Of a stretch of 64,000 bases of DNA, positions 56,561 to 64,000 are shown in pieces. The stretch lies in the NCBI RefSeq assembly GCF_964204645.1, contig NC_134029.1:4969001-5033000 (forward strand). Direction: 5' to 3'. The DNA is from Tubulanus polymorphus (lineage: Eukaryota; Nemertea; Palaeonemertea; Tubulaniformes; Tubulanidae). Made by a program: the position numbers and the translations under genes. How positions within the stretch are numbered: position 1 is the stretch's first letter; every line of letters starts with the position of its first letter. Under the pieces are notes generated by a model that was not told the DNA's origin, did not search any database, and saw nothing but the letters and a program-made list of their open reading frames with translations.

Positions 56561-57569
56561 GGGGTGGGAGTGGGGGGTTTGGTTGGTGGGGCTGATTCGT
56601 GCCAATTTGACCCACGGGGGGTGGGGGGAAGAGGAAATCATCACCATGTGTTCCGGCTACAGAATTAGATATACCTCGAGTATGAAAGCATTTGTTTATA
56701 TTCATGTACGTTTAAAGCATGTAGCTATAGAAATATCTACGTTGAAAGTGTAAGAGGGTATTTAGAAAAGTGGAATGTTCGAAAAAAGAAATCCCTACGG
56801 CATTGAAAACACTAGGCCACTAACTAGTTCGTAAGCCCCGCGTTGTTTAGTAAGCCAAACTTGTTGTACCTATGCGTTCTTTTCTTTTCAGCCAAGACCT
56901 TACAACCAGTTTACATTATATCGGTTTCTTTCCGAAAACTAACAGCGAGAAAGATAATGAAAAGAGAAGAAAGAGGAGAAACAGAACGCGGGAAGAACAG
57001 CCGTATGTACGGATAATTCCATGGAAGATAACTACTACAAAAAGTGCGGCCGGAATTCCGCGAATCGGCATCAACGCGAACCCTGGCTAGAAATCGATAT
57101 ACGAAACAATTTTAACAAGGTTGTTACGTCAATTCTAAACATTAATGAAATGCTTTTAAAACTACGCGCTTAACCAATTACCCCCGTTGACTAATTTAGA
57201 AATCAGTAAATGATTCATCCTATTAAAGTAATATTGACTCATTTGTAATAATTGCCGCTTCATTGGAAATTATTCCACATGCGGCCTAATTGCCGTCATT
57301 AGTGATAGCGCTCGGGGAAAAAATACTGAATACTGAAAATAGATATACCCAGGGTATTATTAACGTAGGCGCAAAAACAAAACCTCAGCTTTTTTTACTA
57401 GACTACAATCGTACAGTACGGAAATCTTCCGTCGCTTTACGAGGTTTTTTTCCACGTGAAAAAACCCTTTGAATCTTTTAAGAACAAGATGAAGAGCTAA
57501 TCAGGGCTAGGATTACTATATCGTTCCATAGATGTTCGAAAATCTAGCAATTTCGACTTGAATCTAACC

Positions 57570-57714
57570 CCAGGGGCCAGTTGCACAGTCGTGACTTAAG
57601 TCCAAATGTGGTCTTAAATCTTGAGACTGGTCTTACGTCGTTAGATTGGCTATAGAAGTAAGTTGATCTTAGATTGGTCTTAAGTCTAAGTCATTACTAT
57701 GCAACCGGCCCCAG
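57570..57714. mobile_element. Foldback MITE (CCAGGGGCCAGTTGC ends)
   Basis: The left end CCAGGGGCCAGTTGCACAGT pairs with the right end TATGCAACCGGCCCCAGG. The arms contain ACTTAAGTCC and GGTCTTAAGTC. No ORF. Confidence 0.7.
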
Positions 57715-58079
57715 GGCCAGTACCATAATGCTGATTTAAGTCCAAAAGCGATTCTAAATTTGAAGACTGGTGATAACAGGGGCTGCCAACCTCTGAAAAG
57801 TGCTTTCAGAAACAAATCAAATTTTTTTCAGAAACATAACGGAAGAAACTGTTCGAATTAATCAGTAATCAACAGTAAGACCCTGGGAAACATCTTTCCT
57901 ATTTCTGTATGCATCAAACATATCAAATCAGTATTTCTTGTTATAAAATAGTAACAAATACTGAAAATCAGGAACAGTTGGCAGCTCTACTCTTAAAGCT
58001 TGTTAGATTACTAAAGAGCTACATATGGTCTTAGACTGGTCTTAAATCTAAGCCATGACTATGACACCGAGCCCCCGGG
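57711..58079. mobile_element. Second foldback of the same family, interrupted by another element
   Basis: It starts CCAGGGCCAGTACCATAATG directly at the end of the previous copy and finishes TATGACACCGAGCCCCCGGG. The arms GATTTAAGTCCAAAAG and TGGTCTTAAATCTAAG belong to one element. They are split by the insertion at 57776-57991. Confidence 0.65.
57776..57991. mobile_element. Nested element with GGGGCTGCCAAC ends
   Basis: The ends AGGGGCTGCCAACCTCTG and CAGTTGGCAGCTCTACT are inverted repeats. The interior is AT-rich and non-coding, with repeated TTTCAGAAACA words. It lies inside the foldback at 57711-58079. Confidence 0.6.
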
Positions 58080-58408
58080 TGATTTCTTAAATGGGAAAAT
58101 GCAAAACCCGACGTTAAAAAAACGTGGATATCTACACAAAAACAGGTTTTTTCGCCATTTCGATTAGCCGGGGTGACATAATTCGATTTTTACGAGTACC
58201 CGCGAAATGTGGTGATTACGAATGGATGCAGTCATTTATCAATTATGAAGACCCATTTTCCACGACGGTCGTTACTTGTAAAGTGATCATACACGCATTA
58301 TATCAACAACTCCACGCAGACAGACAGACAGACAGACGTACGATTCATGCATATTCGAAACACTAATAATTCATCATTGGAAATGCATGATATGATCATC
58401 GACAAGAT

Positions 58409-58470
58409 CGCTCGAGCATTTTTGGCCCAAATCGGGCCCGAGCCCGTTTAGCCCATACAAAATTCTGGCT
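58409..58470. mobile_element. AGCC...GGCT MITE family, left-end fragment
   Basis: It retains CTCGAGCATTTTTGGCCCAA and ATCGGGCCCGAGCCCG, then runs into the GGCT microsatellite. Confidence 0.4.
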
Positions 58471-58712
58471 GGCTGGCTGGTTGGCTGGCTGGCTGGCTGG
58501 CTGACTCCCCAGGTGACCCTCTACACACACTGTCATACGTTGCCGAAGTCTTCAGTGAGATTGCATGAACCTCGAACCTCGACTGACTGACTGACTGACT
58601 GACTGACTGACTGACTGACTGACTGACTCCCCAGGTGACCCTCTACACACACTGTCATATGTTGCCGAAGTCTTCAGTGAGATTGCATGAACCTCGAACC
58701 TCGACTCTCTCT
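58471..58712. repeat. GGCT and GACT microsatellites inside a tandem duplication
   Basis: (GGCT)n at 58471-58500 is followed by a unit of about 85 bp (CTCCCCAGGTGACCCTCTAC to CATGAACCTCGAACCTCGAC). Then come (GACT)n at about 58583-58626 and a second, almost identical copy of the 85-bp unit. One internal change (CATACG/CATATG) separates the copies. Confidence 0.9.
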
Positions 58713-58820
58713 CAGTAAGCCAGCAGATCGTATTTCATGCGCGTCGTATTGCAGACATCTGACAGAATTATCCATTAAAAGCCGTTTTCATTAACTATAA
58801 GTGTGACGATTGAAAGGTTT

Positions 58821-58834
58821 GTTGCCATGGATAC
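58821..58834 (+). promoter_or_regulatory. RFX X-box-like site (weak)
   Basis: GTTGCCATGGATAC keeps the left half-site GTTGCC and most of the right half-site. Confidence 0.25.
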
Positions 58835-58859
58835 AATATTAATCGACCGAACGCTTTAT

Positions 58860-60471
58860 TATACGACATAATCCGCGATTGTGCTCGGATTGTTCAAAGA
58901 CGACCGACTGCCGAGAGCCTCGCGTTCAGTCAGTGGTCGACGGCTCAACATGTCTCCTTACATCGGGGAACATGTCTTATATCTTTAGATATGAACTTTA
59001 ACAGACTGGGTATCTTGAATGTTAGTTTTATGCAGCATCAGACTACCTGATATCTCTAAGTTGTAGTAACTTTCACTAAAAATGAGAGCAAATTGACATC
59101 AAAAATAGGTTTAATTGAAAATGAACTAGAAATGATTCTGAGAGTATTTTGATGTTTTTGGGAATAGCTGAGCTCTGTAGAAACCGCTGTCAAATACAGT
59201 CGTAGATGGGCGTGTAACATATTTTTGCCCAATCTATTACAGGTCTTTGGAATTCTCCGCTACAAGAGGAAAAGCATGAAAGGAAAGAGACAGTTGGGTG
59301 ATGAGAGAGTGGGGAGAGAGGGAGAGGAGAGAGTGGGAAAAGGAGAGAGTGGGGTTGTCATAGTTTTTCAATACAAATGTATAGGGTTGTTTTTTATTCG
59401 AAAAGACCCAAATCTTATACGGACAACAAACACATCTTGAACGCGCCTGCCTCGTCCAGCTCGACACTACCACACCGACGTACTCGACCGAGTTTTCCAG
59501 TCCAAACTATTACAAGAAAGAGCACTCGGTTTGTAAGAAAAAGAGGCCCATATGTCAGCACCGCAGAATGAGTATATATACTTGTCAGCGCGAATGACAC
59601 TTCATATATGACTGAAGTAGAGCCATTAATGTACTTCACATTTGAAGGGCGTGAAAATGTTACAAGTACGTACAATATGCAATGTACATACGCTCGCAAT
59701 GTACATACGCTCCTCGTGCTCTCGCGATGATGATGTAAAGGGTTTGTATTAGTTAGTAATGCAGTTGGGTATAGGTAGGGCAACCGACCCCCGTGTATTT
59801 CATAAAGTCTACTCTCGACTTCGCGCCTATGTAATAACCCCAACACATATTACGATGTCAAGTGCCTTAATCATCGGTGAATTAGATATAGATTGTGTCT
59901 ATTGGGGAATTACGATAAAAATACACTATCCTAGAATATGCGGAATACACATGCATTTCTCAACTACTCGTCGACGGTCAAATTTAGGACCGCGATATCA
60001 TCGGTACCAGTAGCGAACAAAATTCGCGCGATTATTTTTCTCGAAATACAACCCCCGGATGTAATGACGTTCGAATATTACGTATCCATCGGTAATTGCG
60101 ATTGTAATGAGAACTCACACGCAGGCAGACGGACTGTGAGTGTCAAACACTCAATAAAATTTCGAGTACAGTTACTACAACACCGGAGTCCATTGAAAAC
60201 ACTGTCGTCAGCGTACGCTAAAGTTCTCGCCCGAATCGATACAACCGGAGACACGGTGCTACGCGAGCGTCACCTGGCGATAGAACCGCGAACCGTGCAG
60301 AGCGAGATTACGAGATGAAAGCGCGTTCCGCCGCAATAAACGACGCATAAATTGAAAGACCGCAAGCGGTACCCGCGCCGTGTGGTATTCCAAGATAATG
60401 GCAGAGTCGCAATTTCAATTGGGTTCCAAACTAGTGCGGTATCAATTTGCTTTTCAATAGGTTATTATCAA

Positions 60472-60517
<46 letters not shown>

Positions 60518-61969
60518 ATATATATCTATGATAGGAATAGATACATATCAATTATGAAAATTCTATTAACTTGTTCTCAAGGGAGAGACGTAAAGGCAAT
60601 TCATGAGTTAAAAAACACGCACGGCATATCAAATCCCAATATTCTATACCGGGAATATATACATATATTTACGAATTTCTTTTCGTTTTGTGTCATACGC
60701 TTCACAACTCACACGGCCCTCTCTCTTCTTATGAAGAAATTTTGGCAAGCCAACACCACCACTACCCCCTGACGTCTCATGTTTAACAATAACACATTCA
60801 ATGCGTTCTCGCCGGGTTTGTCTGCGACTAGCAATTGTGCAAACAATGCGCCGCCGCTCGAAATACACCCAGGGGTTAGACACTCGGATTTTAAACACTA
60901 CTTAACGAACCGGCGAGCCGTGACGAATAGCCCGGGCTACGAGAGAGGCCGGCTATTGTTTTGAGCGGGCAGCCACTTGCGCTCGAAAATATTTGGAAGC
61001 GTTTATTGTTCGAAGTGGGCAACATTAAAGGAAGGCGTGTCCCGTCGCTCGGTATTATTGTAATGGTTTTCTATGCAGCTCCGCGACGAGGTGAAATTAT
61101 AAACACCTGCTGAGCTCCGGGAGAGAGAACGGGCGCCTTTATAACGAATCACTCGACCAATAAGAAATCGGAGTCATAACGAGCCAATCAATGCCCGGCG
61201 TATGTTTCGAAAATCGACGCGGACCAGTTTTTGGGAGGATCTCTCTCGTTTAGAAGTGGTCGGGAACTCTCTCTCGTTCTGTCGTCGCTGTTATTTCTCT
61301 ACTCGTAGTGAAGAAGAATGGCGCGAAATGAAAGCGTGATTCAGAACTAGACGTCGTATTCATAATCATTCATACTTAAAAACGATGCTTTTGTCGAACG
61401 GCGATCGTTGTATGCGCGCGTATTTATTTTCATGTAGATTTTTCCAACCCCCTGACCGCGCCGTACGCATGACTGATCCGAAATCGATTCCCACGAAATT
61501 GTCTCCGCAAATTTGAAAAAGCCCGCATGAATTTCGAATGTTTATATCTAGATCGATGGCTTTTTGTCGATGCTAAAGCGGGATGTTTCGAAAAGTATTT
61601 GAATAGATATTGTCCGAAATCGCGAAATTCTGAACCCAGTTCCATACACCGCGGGCCAGTTTTTGTTTTGTCGGAAAACGAGTCAAAATTAACCGGGACT
61701 ATCTTAAAGGGAAAACCAACTTTTCGCCCCATCATTACTCGGCGGTTTTGTCAGTTCGTTGTATACAAGAAATAGTTCTAAGCTTTCAGTAAAACGATAG
61801 AGAGTGTTTCAATGTTAAACATCGACAAGAAGAACAAGTCTTTTCAAAGGACTCTCGAGTTACAGATGAATAAGAAATGAGGGAGTTCTTTTACCGTACC
61901 TTTTGAAGGTGCACACATCTCCAGGAGTTCTGCTCTCACTCTCTGCTCATGCCAGAGAGCTCAGCCACA
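58860..61969. other. Intergenic DNA downstream of SMG5, no gene recognised
   Basis: About 3.1 kb. It contains an AT microsatellite (60474-60527), a tandem GCAATGTACATACGCTC pair near 59690, and a CpG-rich stretch (about 60880-61460) with two CCAAT boxes near 61160-61190. A possible SMG5 polyadenylation hexamer lies on the - strand (TTTATT on + at 61423-61428). Open frames up to 143 codons have no recognisable domain. Confidence 0.5.
60474..60527. repeat. (AT)n microsatellite
   Basis: About 40 bases of alternating TA followed by two CTATATAT units. Confidence 0.95.
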
Positions 61970-63943
61970 TCAGCCTTTTTCACTGTGAGTGGCTTCTTTC
62001 CACTTTTTATAGAAGTCTTTCACACTTTCAACATTAATACCTGAAAAACGAAAAATTTTATGCCATGAGTCACGATAATTTCTTGAATACTGACGCAGCT
62101 CTGACCGGCTCAGAGTTGAAATTTCAATTGAAGGTTTAATGAAGTTTGAGTTGAGACCCCAGCATTCCTCTCCACAAGAGGTTTTAGAGGGGCAACCAGG
62201 GCCTTTCATTTTCACATCCACCCCACTAAAATCAGCCACCCCTTATAAAATATCTTCTGTCCCTACCAGAGTGGATGCCAATATTCTATCAATGATAATT
62301 CTATCTGATAATTGCTTTGACATATATTGAGCTAATGTGAAAAATAGAAGATGACGCTTAATTTTCTTGGGGGTTGGGGGGACTGTCAAATGCCTTGCTA
62401 CTTCAGCATCCACGGTGTCATACACAAAAATGAATGCAGCCCCTTTCAGTACATGGAGAACACTGTAACCCAGTCCTGGCTACCTAGATAAAACAATAGT
62501 ATGTTACTGAATAGAAGAATTCTTTCTGTCAACAGATGCTGCACAAATGAACATACTCAGACAAAACAATAGGCTTCGTTAAGCCGTGTGAAATGAAGGG
62601 GTAACTTTATCTGGTCGGAATCTAGGGGACTCAGCAGGTTGCTTAAAATTAGTAGCCACGGGGCGTCGAAGGCTCCCGATGTAGGTCTTCAACTCTGATT
62701 ACTGAATCACAGCAAGTACAGGATCCATTGAGTGACGCGCTGCACGCACGTTCACAATCAACCGGATTCACCTACACCTCTACATCAGCTGTCAAATACA
62801 CTGATCTGATCTGTCAAATACACTGATCTGACAGAGTGCCAAGCTGACCGGGGAACGAAGTCGTACAGAATCGCACTACGGAGAATAGAAATCTTTCATC
62901 GACTCACCCTCGTGTTTAACCGTATTGACAGCCCGTTTCAAACTGGCGCTCGTACCGGCAGTTTCTTCGGTCAGATTCGTCAACAAGCAGACTAAATCTT
63001 TCGGCTTACAGTCGGTGCGCTGCGCGGCGAAATACTTGCAGCAGTTGATAATCTGCATGAAATACCTGAAATATCATCAACAAAATACTACGAGAAATAC
63101 GGAATACGTATCGCACAAGATCCGGGCCCAGTAGAACAGTTGCGACATATGTCCAAAATTGATCTTAATGAGATTGATCGAAACTAATCAGGGTCTAGAG
63201 CAATAACATGTAAACAAGTTTTAGTCGTTGGGTTGAAAATTTCCTCACCAAAACCGCTGTTGCCCACCCGCCTTCATTTGTAGCCATTCTTACCACATGT
63301 CTGGATCTTTTCTTTTGAGATTTTTTGGCGGCGAAGCGTTGACTTTTTCGGAACTTTTCTGCGCCCTTACATAGCTGAAAGATCAGAGGATAATTCAATA
63401 CGGTTTCCTCTATAAAGACGGCCACGAAATGCCACACGAAGATATTCAGGAACACGCTGGATTCGGATGTGATGAGTAGCTTTAGTTATGAGTAAGAGTT
63501 TAATTAGTTCATTTATTCAACTGCAGGGGGTCGAATTTCAACCTAGAATCGCGGAACCGGGTCAAGAAGAAATAACATTGTACCGATTGCCTTTCTTGAA
63601 TTCGTTTTCCAGCCATCTGATCGCATCTCGAGCTTTCGAACTTTCCTTCTTCAAGTTATCGAGGTTGTCAATCACTGCAAATGATACGATTCTTAAGAGT
63701 GCTTACATAAAAAATCGGTTACGCAAAAATCCGCTAGATGGCAGCACGTAGTACGCCGTTCGCGCTCGGATGCGATTTATGTTTACCTGCTAATGGAATA
63801 ATGATGATGAATCTAGCGCTGTTGATCATAGATCTTACATTGTCTAAACCTTCGCACAACGCAGTTACATCTACTACGACGTACGGTGGAAGAATCGGAT
63901 GATTATCTAACTTCAACGAACCTTCCAGTTGATTCACTTCAGC
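61970..63943 (-). CDS. SMG5: SMG5, last five coding exons (partial; PIN domain)
   Basis: Exons in transcript order: 63787-63943 (AEVNQLEGSLKL, PPYVVVDVTALCEGL, ARFIIIIPLA), 63584-63674 (VIDNLDNLKKESSKARDAIR, WLENEFKKGNR), 63294-63374 (YVRAQKSSEKV, LKRKDPDMW), 62908-63066 (MQIINCCKYFAAQRTD, DLVCLLTNLTEETAG) and 61970-62040 (GINVESVKDFYKKWKEATHS, stop TGA 61970-61972). The order and ending match the C-terminal PIN domain of SMG5, which acts in nonsense-mediated mRNA decay with SMG7 to recruit decay and dephosphorylate UPF1. SMG5's PIN fold is known to lack the full nuclease triad. The VVVD aspartate is present here, and other acidic residues are not obvious. One junction (63294 to 63066) is off by one base. 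The 5' part lies beyond the window. Confidence 0.9.
62041..62470 (-). other. Long open stretch in the last SMG5 intron
   Basis: Read on the - strand in the same frame as the last exon, about 140 codons are open apart from one TAA at 62243-62245. The run begins after a possible acceptor (TTTATCTAGGTAG) with PGLGYSVLHVLKGAAF and continues through LTVPPTPKKIKRHLLFFTLA and GCPSKTSCGEECWGLN. I do not recognise it. It could be a decayed transposon fragment, an alternative last exon, or chance. Confidence 0.25.
62794..62838. repeat. Tandem duplication of a 22-bp word
   Basis: CTGTCAAATACACTGATCTGAT and CTGTCAAATACACTGATCTGAC follow one another in the SMG5 intron. Confidence 0.8.
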
Positions 63944-64000
63944 CTGGAGTAGAAGAAAGCGTTTTTGATGGTCAAAGGTTTAGTGATCTAATACACTCAA

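Overview
This is nuclear DNA of a bilaterian animal. Genes are split into many short exons with GT..AG borders, and long introns and intergenic DNA are full of foldback elements, microsatellites and minisatellites. No bacterial-type operon, CRISPR array, rRNA or convincing tRNA gene is present. The Groucho protein sequence and the compact repeat landscape suggest an invertebrate, perhaps a lophotrochozoan such as a mollusc, brachiopod or annelid; that placement is an inference and not certain.

Three conserved genes can be read. (1) At the left edge on the + strand are the last three coding exons of CWF19L2 (49-540), a spliceosome/lariat-associated protein with a CwfJ C-terminal domain. (2) Most of the left half (2685-37411, - strand) is one complete Groucho/TLE corepressor gene. 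I reconstructed 21 coding exons whose lengths sum to 2235 nt (744 codons plus stop), with consistent phase at every junction. One exon is a 14-nt microexon at 24457-24470. The exons follow the standard layout Q, GP, CcN, SP, WD40. (3) At the right edge on the - strand are the last five coding exons of SMG5 (61970-63943), covering the C-terminal PIN domain of this nonsense-mediated-decay factor. One SMG5 exon junction is off by one base. CWF19L2 and Groucho are convergent and separated by about 2 kb holding a short pogo-like element. I see no functional link among the three genes.

Between Groucho's first coding exon and SMG5 lie about 24.5 kb (37412-61969) without a recognised gene. They hold several families of short non-autonomous elements: one with tRNA-T-arm-like terminal inverted repeats, one with AGCC...GGCT ends, one with GTTCCACAG ends, and nested foldbacks. 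They also hold two minisatellites (25-bp and 17-bp units), a 304-bp GGGA purine tract with strong G-quadruplex potential, and a 228-bp near-perfect inverted repeat whose loop resembles a degenerate hammerhead core. One weak small-ORF candidate has a TATA and CCAAT context.

The large Groucho introns contain further foldbacks plus several CpG-rich blocks carrying CCAAT, E-box, YY1-like and RFX X-box motifs. These could be internal promoters or enhancers. Exon coordinates come from reading splice sites and protein similarity by eye. Function statements rest on family knowledge, and repeat-family names rest on terminal motifs only.
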